Of a stretch of 64,000 nt of DNA, positions 20,603-31,849 are shown one piece after another. The translations under genes were made by a program, and so were the position numbers. The notes beneath the pieces were generated by a model. The model was given only the letters and a program-made list of their open reading frames with translations. It was not told the origin of the DNA and did no database searches. How positions within the stretch are numbered: the stretch's first letter is position 1; each line of letters starts with the position of its first letter. This DNA comes from Stereum hirsutum FP-91666 SS1 (Eukaryota > Basidiomycota > Agaricomycetes > Russulales > Stereaceae): positions 413,353-477,352 of the forward strand of contig NW_006763142.1 in assembly GCF_000264905.1 (NCBI RefSeq). Reading direction: 5' to 3'.

Positions 20603-22744
20603 ATGGCTCCCCCCGCCATCACCCTCGTCGCTACCGTCCTCGCGACCACCTCTCTCGTCGCGGGCCATGCCAGTCCGTCTCCATTCTTCACTTTTTACTT
20701 TAATTTACTTTGTTTTGTTGACGTGTGATACGGTCTGGTACAGGCATCTGGCACAACAGTGCATTCGGTTTCAACGAAAGCACGGCCCCGAACCGTCTCC
20801 TCGACCCTCTCATGGCCATGAATTTCGATGAATGGTGGTTCGTGAGTACCATTTCATCTTCTTCCTATACTCCGTATCATTCCGCTCACATTTGGTGTTG
20901 TACCATAGCACGGTCACCTCGACAAACCTCCCAACGATGGCGACTTTATGGAACTTCCAGCCGGTGGAACCGTCCACTCTGAAATCGCATGCGACAAGGG
21001 ATACACATCCTGGTACAACTCCTCTGACGGAGGCGACATTCGTTCGACTGACCAGCCAGACTATCCCTGCCCTGGGTACGTCTTTCATCTCACCCACATT
21101 CAAAGCGTCACAAGAGACTAACATTCGCTTGGGTTCATACTCTTCCAGTCAAGACCTCTCCGAGTTCCACACAACAGGCATCGACGACCTCGGTGGCTGC
21201 GCCCTCGCCATCGCCTACGAATCCGACGCGACCGCCGTCAAGCCCGAAGATTTCGCCATTTTCAGCGTGAACCAGACCTGTGTGTGGACGCTGCATACCG
21301 ATTTCCAGGTTCCGGCTGCGATGCCAGCTTGCCCGGAGGGAGGATGTACTTGTGCTTGGTTTTGGATCCATACGGTGCGTGCTGCTATGGGGACGGAGTG
21401 CTTTCCTTGTGTTGTTATATGGGGCTGACTGGAATGGTATGTGTGTAGCCCGATTCGGGTGCGGAGCAAAGTACGTTCCGATCGTTCTACGTCGACACCC
21501 TATTCGAGTAACTAACCTTCCGTTTGCGGTTCCAGTGTACATGACCGGTACGCCAACACTTCCATTTACTTCCGCCAAGTCCGGAGTCCAGCATACCTAA
21601 CGATTCTTCGAACCATCATTAGGCTTCAAATGTCAAGTCACAGGCGCGTCGTCCACCACGCCCATTGCGACTCCTCAACTCGCCCGTCGGTACGTTCGTT
21701 TTCGTTCGTGCCAAACCGTAGAACTTTGTCCTGATTGTTCCTTCTCATCTGGTGTTGCTCACTCAATCAATCAATGAACGATCAGTTGCGGTGCGGACCC
21801 CTCGCTCGGCCGTGCGGAGGCTACGCCCAGTAACTGCACGTATGGTGCTAAGCAGGTTCGTCTACCCCAGTACCAGTCTCATAATTTAGAATGCGCATGC
21901 TTATGCTCTTTTTCGTATAGCCTTTCTACTGGTACCAAAATGAGGGCAATACCGTACGTTTGTCTACCTTTCCTCTCTCAATTCACTTTATCCATGCCCC
22001 CGGCCTGACCTATCAAACCTCGTATCAAAACAGTTCTTCGAAGACACCTACCACCCTCCTCTGTACACCGACCTCTACAACTTCCTCGACGGTGCTCAGG
22101 ATGATATCTTCGAAGGCGCGGCGACGACCACCGGCTCGTTCTCCACTGCTTCTGTTTCCTCTACGGACTCGGCATCGTACAGCGCTACGGACTCGGCATC
22201 GTACAGTGCTACGGATTCAGGATCGTACAGTGCCACCGACTCGTACAGCGCCACCGACTCATCGTCCTACTACTCCTCCACCGCGGACTCGTCATCGTAC
22301 TACACTCCGTCCGACACCTCGACCTACGTCGCTCCTTCGTCCACATACACCCCTCCCGCCTCTTCTTCCCCAGCCTACACTCCCCCCGCCGACACCTCTT
22401 CCTCCGAAATAGCGTCTTCCTCCCCGGCGTACACTCCCCCTGCCTCCTCCTCCCCAGCCTACACATACACGCCTCCCGCAGACACCTCGTCGGCCGCCGC
22501 CTCCACCACCGACGCCCCCTCCGCCGCCCCAACTTCCTCCTCCCCAGCCTACACTCCCCCCTCCCGTCCCTCCTCCGGCGTCTCCAAGCGCTGGAACCCC
22601 TCCGCGCAACCCACATCTCCCGCTATGGCACGTTACCTGCATAGCCGTAGTAGACATGCAAGGATGAGCGGTGGGGATACGTGGGGCAGCTGGGGGAGTA
22701 GGAGGGGGTTCTCGGAGAGTGAGGAGGAGGAGGTGGAGGTTTAG
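20603..22744 (+). CDS. AA14-family lytic polysaccharide monooxygenase with Ser/Thr/Pro/Tyr-rich tail
   Basis: Ten exons: 20603-20672, 20744-20841, 20909-21075, 21149-21374, 21449-21470, 21536-21547 (only 12 nt), 21623-21689, 21786-21855, 21921-21953 and 22034-22744; 491 residues. A 21-residue signal peptide ends VAG, so the mature protein starts with H22, the first histidine of the copper brace. The second brace histidine fits H119 in EFHTTG (mature 98). Landmarks of AA14 are [56 protein letters not shown] and GAKQPFYWYQ. AA14 enzymes from Pycnoporus are reported to oxidise xylan on cellulose. After about residue 265 follows a tail of some 225 residues with SYSATDS and SSPAYTPP repeats, then an Arg-rich patch and an acidic end; no carbohydrate-binding module is seen. 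Confidence 0.9.
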
Positions 22745-23583
22745 GTTTAGGTGGGTTAGGTTGATCCGCTCGCCGGTGCTGTTGATATACCCTTCTTTCG
22801 TTCACCGCCTGTTTGTTGTATGGCTTGGTGGTTTTCCCGTCCGGTTTGCTTCGTTGCTATTTCGTTTCTGGGATGTGATCGATCGCTGTTGTTCGTTGTG
22901 CGTTCATAGTGTAGGCCAGGCGCGTTCCCTTTTCTCTTTCTACCTTGAATCCTACGTTTTAGTTTTTGCGTCGGTTCGCCGCATCTTTATTCGCTCTTCG
23001 TCTTTCGCACCTGTCTTTGCTCTTTGCTCTTTCTACCTTCCAGATGCTCTATATTGCGTGTCGCACTACTCCGCCCGGTCGGAGCCCGGTGCCAGTACTT
23101 ACGCGGAAGTACGATAACTAACAGACATACTTACATCTATTCCAGACATAAGTAAACATACACATTACATACCCCACTCTCTTGTTACGGGTTACATACG
23201 GTTCGTTTTGCAAGGTGTGAGATGGGAGAGGCGAGATGTGGGACGCTTGATGCGTCTTGATTTCAGCATGTCGTAGTGTTCCGATCGTGCATGTCTCAGT
23301 CCCAGCCAGGTTGCAACTATTGTAAGCTTTATTTGCGACGTGGAAGGATCTGAGGATTACTATTAACCTGAGAGCGGTGTGTGGCCCGCGGACATGAGTG
23401 CGCCACCCATTGAGGAGATGTGCTATTTTTAGCCTGACCATTGACGGTGAACATCCACGTGCTTTCGACGTGTCGCGTCTCTGTTCAATTTGCTCTTTTC
23501 TTTCACAAGTTACCTTGCTTCAAGGTCCTTCGCACCCCCGTAACCTGCAAATCCGTTGCCAAAAATAAACAAGTACAAACAAA

Positions 23584-23606
23584 TAATGTGGCGCGGCGCC
23601 ACATTA
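23584..23606. repeat. Perfect 23 bp palindrome
   Basis: Arms TAATGTGGCGC and GCGCCACATTA of 11 bases flank a single G. It is not in a gene. Confidence 0.7.
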
Positions 23607-23880
23607 CGTGGTGTTCGCGGTGCCTTTGCACGAAGTACTTTTTACTACTCGATTCGCAGCAAATTCACAGTTTCGACTCCGCAAGCAAAGCGTATTTACG
23701 CATCGTACAATGCTTTGTCTCTAAGTTGAGCGATTGGAAAACTACACACGCTGGACACAGTGGTATGAACCTCTCTCAGGAACGAAGTGTCGAAGCAGCA
23801 CAAAAGCAGTACGTCGCAGAAATGGGCATGAGACCTCCTGTCGGAAGAGAAATGGACACATGATGAGAGAGAAACGAGCG

Positions 23881-25105
23881 AGATATAGTACAATCGGTGT
23901 CAAAGGCAGCAGCTGTTATTGAAGTTGAAAGACAGCTCTTGACGATGGAACGCACGGGCGACGAGAGACTTATGTCAATTTGGGTCCTGGACACAATAAA
24001 AAATCGAGTAAAATAATGAGAAGATCAAGTGGCGTGAGGAGAAGTTTGTCGAAGATTGTTTACGGACAGATAATAAGTAGTAAGTAGGTCGGCGGCACTT
24101 TCTAGAAAACAGTCTCGTCTATTCAGTCTGACAGCTTTGGCAGACGAATGGCAGGCCTGCCCTGGCGTGAGGAGAAGTTTGTCGAAGATTGTTTACGGAC
24201 AGATAATAAGTAGTAAGTAGGTCGGCGGCACTTTCTAGAAAACAGTCTCGTCTATTCAGTCTGACAGCTTTGGCAGACGAATGGCAGGCCTGCCCCGCCC
24301 AGCAGTCACAGTCGAGGCAGTTGTTACAGATGAAATACAGGGTTCGGCAATGAAACGCAACGACGAAAGACGGTAAGATGGACATTGATGAGATTTCCCA
24401 TAAAGAGTGAAGGAGGGAAGTCTGGTTGCCCGGAGTGACACCAAGGAAAACCGTGCTATTTCGAGTGAGTGGAGGAGAAACTCAAGGAGCCCCGAGAGCA
24501 AACAAGGCTGTCACTGTTGATGGTAAGGTAACAGCCTGAGGGCACTCTCGTCTGTGAGAGAAATGGCCTCCCGGGCACGGCGGTAGAGAACATTCATATG
24601 GGCCCCGAGTTGTGGAATGCCGCGATGATATTGTAAGACCTGTGGGCCTCCCGTCCAGAAGTGGCGTCGGCCCGCTACTGAGATATAGTACAGTCCGGGT
24701 CAAAGGAGGCAGCTGGTCTTGAAGAAAGAGAAGTCTTGACGGTGGAACGCGTGGGCGACGAGACTTATGTCAATTTGTCCGGGACACGATGAAAAATCGA
24801 GTGAATTGGCGAGAAGATCAGGTAGCGCGAGGAGAAAGTTGTCGGAAAGGAGGAAAGTCAGGTTGACCGGAGTGACACCAAGAAAGACCGTGCTATTTCA
24901 AACGAGTGGAGGACGACCTCAAGTAGCCCCGAGAGAGAGAGAAAAGCTGTCGATGGTAAGGGAACAAGGCATTCTCGCCTGTGGGAGAAATGGCCTCCCG
25001 GCGGGCACGGCGATAGAGAACGTTAATATGGGCCCCGAGTTGTTGAATGTTGCGATGACAAAAAGACATGTGGGCTCTCGTCCAAAAGTGTCGTCGGCCC
25101 GCTAC
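23881..25105 (+). repeat. Two diverged tandem repeat blocks
   Basis: Block A (23881-24679) and block B (24680-25105) start with AGATATAGTACA and end with GTCGGCCCGCTAC. They share long stretches with scattered substitutions, including a GGAGTGACACCAAG segment and a GGGCCCCGAGTTGT segment. Block A carries about 350 bp missing from B, containing the 133 bp duplication. No open frame is conserved between the blocks. Confidence 0.7.
24030..24295 (+). repeat. Perfect tandem duplication, unit 133 bp
   Basis: Bases 24030-24162 are repeated without mismatch at 24163-24295. The unit begins TGGCGTGAGG and ends GGCCTGCCC. Confidence 0.9.
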
Positions 25106-25888
25106 GGACCCTCCCCAGCAAGGTTGCTGCTGCCGCAGGTAGCGCTCCCCCAGTTCATCTGCAGAGCTCAAAGTCGTATATACACCCATTGGCCTTGTCG
25201 TCGGTTACGCTGATTCTTGCTCTTGGAATATCTGACCTAGCCGGTGACCTATGTTAATAAACGACACCCACCACCAGCCTCGAGCGCTCTCACCGGCGCT
25301 ACTAAAACCTTAACTTGAAAACTATGCTCCCCTCGCTCTCGGGTCTTATGTACCTCCCCTTAGGATCCCTCAGTCTCGTCTCTATTCTCATCTAGCCTCA
25401 TCTTCTGAAATCCCCTCGAGCCCGGAGACCCGTCCGCACGAGTTCTCTCCGTCTTCTGTGCTCTCGAGACGCCTTACTTATACCCAGAGTCCACACGACC
25501 ATGACGAACGTGCGACGTATTATACGTGCTATGATAGGTCCTTCGCTGGTCCGCTAGCGTTCCAACACTCGTCTCTAGGAAAAAATGCCGACGAACGAGC
25601 GCGTAGCCCATGCGTCGTGACTTCGTCCCCGGCGCAAAGCTGGACCCTGGTCATGGTGTCCTCGCGGGTCTTGAGCCAAGTCGAGTCTTGACAGGTAGTA
25701 TGCGCCCATATGTGCACAAAGCGCGGTCGGCACTGGGTATCATTTATAATTCTCCGAGGCCTATGGCATTTGTTGAGAGGGCCCGGGATGTTATACACAT
25801 GGCGCAACGACGTCGAGGGAATCGTGGCCTGGAATGATGATTCAAAATGAAAAATTAGGGGAGGGAACGGGATAAGTATATATATCGT

Positions 25889-25895
25889 ATAAAGC
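25889..25895 (+). promoter_or_regulatory. TATA box of the phytase-like gene
   Basis: TATAAAG lies 112 bases before the start at 26007, inside an AT-rich patch. Confidence 0.45.
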
Positions 25896-26006
25896 TTGGT
25901 GGTCCAGGGGGTTATTTTCTGAAGCAGCCAGTGCTGTATCAAGATCAAGATCGTCCTTGCTCTTCCAGGCGATCCCGATCCATTGATTCAGAGGCCACTG
26001 AAGACG

Positions 26007-28533
26007 ATGTTGTCTTTCCAGAGGCTTGCATTCCTCCTGGCCACTGCGATCAGCCTTGGGAGCACGGCATGGGCGACACCCCTCGCCTCGAGCTCACAAG
26101 CGTCGCTAGTGTCATCGCGCTCGGAACCGGACCCCTCGTTTGCTGTGTCCGTAGAGCTGGGAGGAGTGACTTATGTGAATAAAGTGTGTGTTCTTCTTTG
26201 CTCTGTCGAGCTGTTCAGCTTGCTCGCGTGGAGTTTGGTAGTGACTGACCAGTACTGTCCATAGGGACTGGTGGCGTTCGGGCTCATCCCGTCTGATTTT
26301 GTCGATTCTACCGGTTAGTTTTCCCCTGCCTCCGTCCATGCTTTCGGCTCCAGCAACCTAACTGTGTTCACATGTCTTTTCTGGATGAGCAGGAGACACG
26401 ATGGGGGGCTTCGGAAGCGCTATTGCCCTTCAGGCTTTCTCTAAATCATCCAGTGGCGACAGATCAGACTCGGAATCGTTCACGGGAACGCTCGTTGTTC
26501 AGCCTGATCGTGGTTTCAATGTGTACGTATTTCGCCCTACTTCCCCACCCTTCCCCAACTTAACCTACTCACCAACTGACCCACTCACCTTCTCGCAGCG
26601 ACGGAACTATAAACTACCAAGCCCGGCAACACACCCTCGCCTTCACCCTCACTCCCTACTACGACCCCGCCGACCTCTCGTTCTCAGACGCCCAGTCCAC
26701 CCTGCAACTCACTTACCTCAAAACTCTGCTGTATACTGAACGAGAGGATAAGAATACGACGGGGCTGGATGCGTTGGGGGTGAGGCCTGCTGGGAGTGGC
26801 GAGACCGGGGGAGAGGGAGAGGATCCGGTGTTGCCGATTGCGAGTGAGGTGGACGATAGGCTGAGCTTGGATTGTGAGGGGTTGGTTTCGGAGCGGGATG
26901 GGACGTGAGTTCGCTCCTTTGTCCATTTCATTGCGCATATTATTTTAGTTGATATGGCTCCCATATTTCCGAAACGTCACCGTCATGCTAACCGGCATCC
27001 TCACCTTCGTACCCACCTTCACCTCTACTTCCACCTCTTATCCCAACAGATTCTGGATGTCCGACGAATACGGCCCCTACATCTACAAATTCTCCTCCTC
27101 CGGCTCGCTCATCAAAGCCATCCAACCTTCGGCCGCAATTTTACCCCTGGACAAAAAGGGGAATGTGAATTTTACGTCGGCGGTGGACCCGAAGACGGGG
27201 AGGGCCGTGAATCAGGGTGTGTTCCTCTTCTTTCTCAAGCTTCAATTTTGTACTACTTGGGCCACACCTTCATTCGTGCCACTCAGCCCCTATTCTTCAT
27301 CCTCGCTATTTAGCATTTCTTTCGCCATCGTGAGCACCCATTGGATAAAGGAAGCTGACTTCTCCATATTGTCTATTTGCCTGCCCGTAGGCTTTGAAGG
27401 CCTCACGACCGACTCCTCGCACAACACACTCTACGCCCTCCTCCAATCCGCTACGATCCAAGACGGAGGCGACGACGACATGACGTCAAGATACACACGA
27501 CTCGTCGCATTCGACGTGTCCTCCTCCTCCACCGCCTCTTCTTTCACCGCCGCAAACGTCACATCTTCCAGAAGCGAGACGGCGACAGGGACGGTGACGG
27601 GCGAATGGGTCGTCCCGCTGCCGACGTCGAAGAAGGGCAAGACGCGGGCGGCGAGCGAGCTGCATTATGTGAGCGAGGGGGTGTTTTTTGTGCTTTCGAG
27701 GGATGGGAAGGGACATGGGGATGATGACGACGATGCGTCTTATAAGTGCGTGAGGCATTTTACAACCCATCCAATCTGTGGCCGACTGACACTTGCACGC
27801 ACCACGTATCCATTCTGACCGATCTCTGACGGTTTTGGGGTTTGGTTTACGCTGGTAGGCAGGCGGACCTGATCTCTCTGGCTAACGCCACCGACATCCA
27901 TGGCTCTAAATTCGACGATCCGGCCAACCCGATCGCGGACGATGGAAAGTTGGATAAGAGCATTGTACCGGCGACGTATGTGAGCTTCGTGGATTATCTG
28001 GACGACGTGCAGTTGGCTAGGTTTGGGCTCCATAACGGTACGTTCCATTTTTCTTAGCACTTTTCTTTATGTTTGTCCGACAAGGTGGTGTGCTGACGCG
28101 GTTGGTCGACATCTGATGTGTTTGCATCTCCAGGCGATCCATCGGATCAAACGCTCATCAATGCGAAATGGGAGTCGCTCGCGTTGGCTTCATGTCAGGA
28201 CGAGGCCTTCCCAGATGATTATTTCTTATTTACCGTTGTATGTACCCCTTCCCTTGCCCATCTTTCTGCTTCTCCCTCCTCCCGCTACCTTTCCTCTCTT
28301 TCCTTCATTCGACCTTCCACCCAAACCTCACCTCCCCGCATACTACTTGTTACTCTTAATATCATACTGATGCTTCTCTGACATATGCTCCACAGTCCGA
28401 CAACGACTTCATAACGACGAACGGGACCTCGCTCGGCCAGCCGTACGACGCTGGGCTGGACAACGATAATCAGTTTTTGGTGTTCAGGGTTACGTTACCT
28501 GGGGCGGCGCTGGGGGATTTACCAGCGATCTGA
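26007..28533 (+). CDS. Secreted phytase-like (esterase-like) beta-propeller protein
   Basis: Nine exons: 26007-26183, 26265-26313, 26393-26522, 26599-26904, 27050-27216, 27391-27745, 27859-28037, 28134-28237 and 28396-28533; 534 residues. The start at 26007 gives a good signal peptide (MLSFQRLAFLLATAISLG, cut near STAWA). The rest fits the phytase-like domain (PF13449): ALGVRP near the middle, the signature FWMSDEYGPYIYKF around residues 222-235, GFEGLTTD, and the C-terminal DNDFITTNG..YDAGLDNDNQFLVFRV block. The name comes from similarity to bacterial alkaline phytases; activity in fungi is not proven, and release of phosphate from organic esters is only a possibility. Several N-x-S/T sites are present. 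An upstream in-frame ATG at 25983 would put eight residues before the signal peptide. Confidence 0.85.
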
Positions 28534-28935
28534 GGGTTGGCGGGGTGTAAGCTCGTGAATTGTAGACTGTACATTTGCTGCGCATAGTCTGAAGTATATT
28601 CAGCTCCTTGTCACTAGGTTCGCATTCTGATCGTGGGCGAGTTGATTCAGTCATGTCGGGAAGGCGCTGAGGTGAAAAACGTTTATGGATGGCTCTCCCT
28701 CTACTAGCACACATGTTCAGATCTACCGTGCGCATTGAATTATTCTCGACTTCGAGCTCCACAGCGCATACGCTTGCTTACGAGTCAAAAGTCCATGTGG
28801 GAGGGGCACGCGAACGTTTACCTTTGAATGGGACCTCTTCACCTCGTCAGGTTCACTGCCGCGGCACCTTCCCGACCTCACCTGTGGGACTGACGACCTC
28901 AAAACAAAACAATGTCTGTACGAACAATCATGGAA
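28534..28935. other. 3' flank of the phytase-like gene
   Basis: Apart from the neighbouring tRNA, no further gene is seen between 28534 and 29753. Confidence 0.4.
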
Positions 28936-29028
28936 CTGCCCCATCCAGGCTCGAACTGGAGACCTTCCGATGTGGCAACACATTGTGTAATAACAGTCGG
29001 ACGCTTTGACCAACTTAGCCATGGGGCA
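28936..29028 (-). tRNA. tRNA-Asn (anticodon GTT) with intron
   Basis: Read on the minus strand, acceptor arms TGCCCCA and TGGGGCA pair perfectly, with discriminator G. The D stem GCT/AGC, the anticodon stem TCCGA/TCGGA and the T stem TCCAG/CTGGA with loop TTCGAGC all form. The anticodon GTT lies at 28992-28994 with T33 and A37. A 19-base intron (28972-28990) sits after base 37, the usual place for nuclear introns. The mature length is 74 bases before CCA. The first pair is T1-A72 instead of the usual G-C. Confidence 0.92.
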
Positions 29029-29753
29029 GACATTTTTCCTTCCTTCTGTTTTACCGAATATAGAATCCGGCAAGTACCGAGAATTTCAAGGAGCTGAAAA
29101 TCTCTCTCGTTCTCCCGCATGCTACAGAGCGCATAACATTACACCGCATTTTCGTAGCACAGTTCCCATACACAATATCACAATCTCATAAGAGACTGCC
29201 TCGTGAAAATGCACCATGGGCGAGATACAAAAAGGTGGAAAATAATATACTTCTCGGTCTCTGCCGATTCGATATTCATCGAATACCGAGGATACGGCGA
29301 AGATGCGGCCAAGCGTTCAGTCACGACAAGATGAAGAGCTCCGAGGTGCCACGATCCGGTGAGGAAGAAATCGTTCAAAGGTGTGTCAGTATTCGCTGCT
29401 CATATAACCTCCGACTCCTTCTCTCGAGTCCAAGGGTGACTCAGGCGGGAGGGGCGCTGACTCTTCTCCCTCACATCAAATTTTTTGAACGTCATGATAT
29501 GTGGCCTGCGACCTTCGTGGCAATTAATTATTCGTACAGTCATGCAAGGTATTCATCTGGTAAATAAGTGCCACCGCCGCCCAGTCTGCCATGAGAGCTA
29601 TCGTACACCGTCGTGCGTCTCTGCTATACACGCTCGACCATCCTCCCGGTCCAAGAAAACTATGATACAGAGCCTCCCTCCAGGCCTAGCAGTCATCACA
29701 ATCGTATCACACCCCGCAACTTCGACCGCCATAACACAAGAGCCCTCTGTCTC

Positions 29754-31849
29754 TCAAACAACATACCTGAACCCTCTCGCGAAATCATGTTCTTCCACAA
29801 CATTCATGACCTCGCCCTTTGGCGGCCGCCCACCTTCAACCCTGTCCCTCCTTGCGTTCTCGAGCCTGTAGTACAGCGACATGCCCATAGCAATAAAGAT
29901 GCCGAGGGCATTGAAGGCGATGTTAAGTGAGATTCCTTTGATATAACGTGGTTCTTCGGAGTCCGGGAAGGAGAACGAGGCAAGAATGGAGAGACATTGG
30001 CCTGATGAACGAACGGTGTCAGTACGGAGAGTAGTATCGTGGTTATAGGGGAGTAAAGTGCTCGGGAAGGAGAAAACAGCGACATACCGACTGAGTTGAG
30101 CATCCCAAGGGAAACCGCACGCTGGCTCTGGCTTCCGGTGTTGTTTGACTGCCAGCTCATGATCCTGTTCGGGGGAGAACCGAGATATTAGCTCGATCCG
30201 GCACTGTTCTGAACAAGCGGGGAAAAGAACGTACAATGGAATATTGTTGTATCCCCCAATGACGATACAGATGCACGCAAAGTACCGCACACGATTATCC
30301 GTCAGCTCAAGGAGCAAGATAAGCCATCCAACAATTGAGATGACGAAGACGCCAGCAACGAAGGGTCCTCTTGACTTTGCGCGGTCGGAGAAGTAGGAGA
30401 TGAGGTACATGGTGACAAATGCGACGGCGTATGGTGGGACGGTGAACAGTTGAGCAGCGGCATCAGTGTGTCCGAGTCTATGAATAACACAACGCATTAG
30501 CATTCAAGCAGGTAGGCTATTTTTAGGGAAGAAGAGCGGGGGAAATAGCGTAGAGATACACACCCTTTGATAATTGTTGGCAAGAAACCTGTGACGCTCC
30601 CCAACGTCAAGTTCATCGCGCTATACATGATGGACACGACATAGGTCTTCCAGTCCGTCAATGCCCGCTTAACACCATTCCAATCGATACCAGTATGGCC
30701 CTCTCCAAGCGAATCGGCATTGAGGCGCGTGTGGACCACTGTCCGTTCGTCTTCGGTTATGTAGTTGGACTTATCGGGCCGCGAAGGAAGGAAGAAAAAG
30801 ATGCAGATGGCGAGGATGATTGAGGGGCAGCCTTCGATCAAGAAGAGGATGCGCCAGTTAGCGATGGAGGATTTGATCTGGGAGGTCCCATAGGCGATCA
30901 AGCCACCGAATCTGCAAATCATATCAGTGTCAGTATGTCTTCCAAAGCCTTCACTGCGGGAAGAGTACATACGCTCCGGAGAGCACACCAGCTCCGATGA
31001 AGAGAGCAAGTCGCTTGGAAATTTCGTCCTTCTTGTACCACAGCGAGTAATGGAAAGTGACAGCCTGACCGAAGAGTGCTTCACCGATTCCGACGAACAG
31101 GCGACATGTGATGACAGCTCCAAAACTTTGGGCACCGGCCATACCAGTCGCGGCAATGGACCAGATGAGAGCTCCGAGGGCGATAGAGTAGGAGGGGAGG
31201 ATAGCTTTGGCGAGGAGAGTGCCCGGAATAGAGAGGGAGATGCTGTATCATGACGGAGGACATGGTCAGTAAATGATGGAATTGCGATATAATGAATGAA
31301 GCATGACGGGCGGATAAGAAATTGGACGCATGGCAGGCAGCGGGCGACGACCATTCGATTCGCAGAAAATGTCGTGCAACAATTTCGGGTCCTTTACGTG
31401 ACGCAGAAATCGCTGGGGCAGGTATAAATCGACACGGAGGTTACTCACTAAGTGACATAGAATACTGCATGAACGCACAAATAGAATGAGCATCCTACTC
31501 TATGGAAGTACACCAGCAAAATCTGAAACTCACTGCAGAGCACGACGGAGTACTTCGTGTCGCTGCTATCCAATAGCCCGGCGTAAAGTCCCTGCAACTT
31601 CGCGTTTCCCAAATTACCTCGGTCCAAATAAGCGCTCAGATAGAGGAGCGCCGTAAGAGGGAGAATGACACGGTCGAGCTTGAAGAGGATCCGACGTTCC
31701 TCCTTCGCCGTAGCCCTGACGTGCTGCAAGCCAGTCTCGGATGCCGCATACCCCGTGGATGCCTTCTCTGGGTCTGCAGTCGTCGTAGATGTCGTTTCAA
31801 AGCGAACATCGGTCATCTTTTCTTCCTCTAGGACGTTTGGGGCGGACAT
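29754..31849 (-). CDS. MFS transporter, Dal5/anion:cation symporter type
   Basis: Seven exons: 31534-31849, 31449-31464 (16 nt), 30973-31242, 30564-30911, 30235-30477, 30088-30164 and 29754-30001; 505 residues. After a cytosolic N-terminus with KLDRVILPL, the first helix runs into YLDRGNLGNAKLQG, the signature of the allantoate/nicotinate/carboxylate permease group of the major facilitator superfamily. About twelve hydrophobic helices follow, with GIGEALFGQAV in helix 4-5, NWRILFLIEG in helix 6, and the central loop THTRL-like segment VVHTRLNADSL. The C-terminus is cytosolic and charged (VVEEHDFARGFRYV). Substrates of this group are small organic anions such as vitamins, allantoate or carboxylates; the exact one cannot be read from sequence. 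The start at 31849 was preferred to an ATG nine bases upstream. Confidence 0.88.

Larger units (their letters stand above)
22745..26006. other. Gene-poor, repeat-rich stretch of 3.3 kb
   Basis: No convincing gene was found. It holds a 23 bp palindrome (23584-23606), two diverged tandem blocks (23881-25105), a perfect 133 bp tandem duplication inside the first block, and at the right end the promoter of the phytase-like gene. Confidence 0.5.

Noticed and set aside
22209..22657. Gly/Arg-rich ORFs antisense to the AA14 tail
   Set aside because: They mirror the Ser/Pro-rich repeats of the sense strand and have no independent support.
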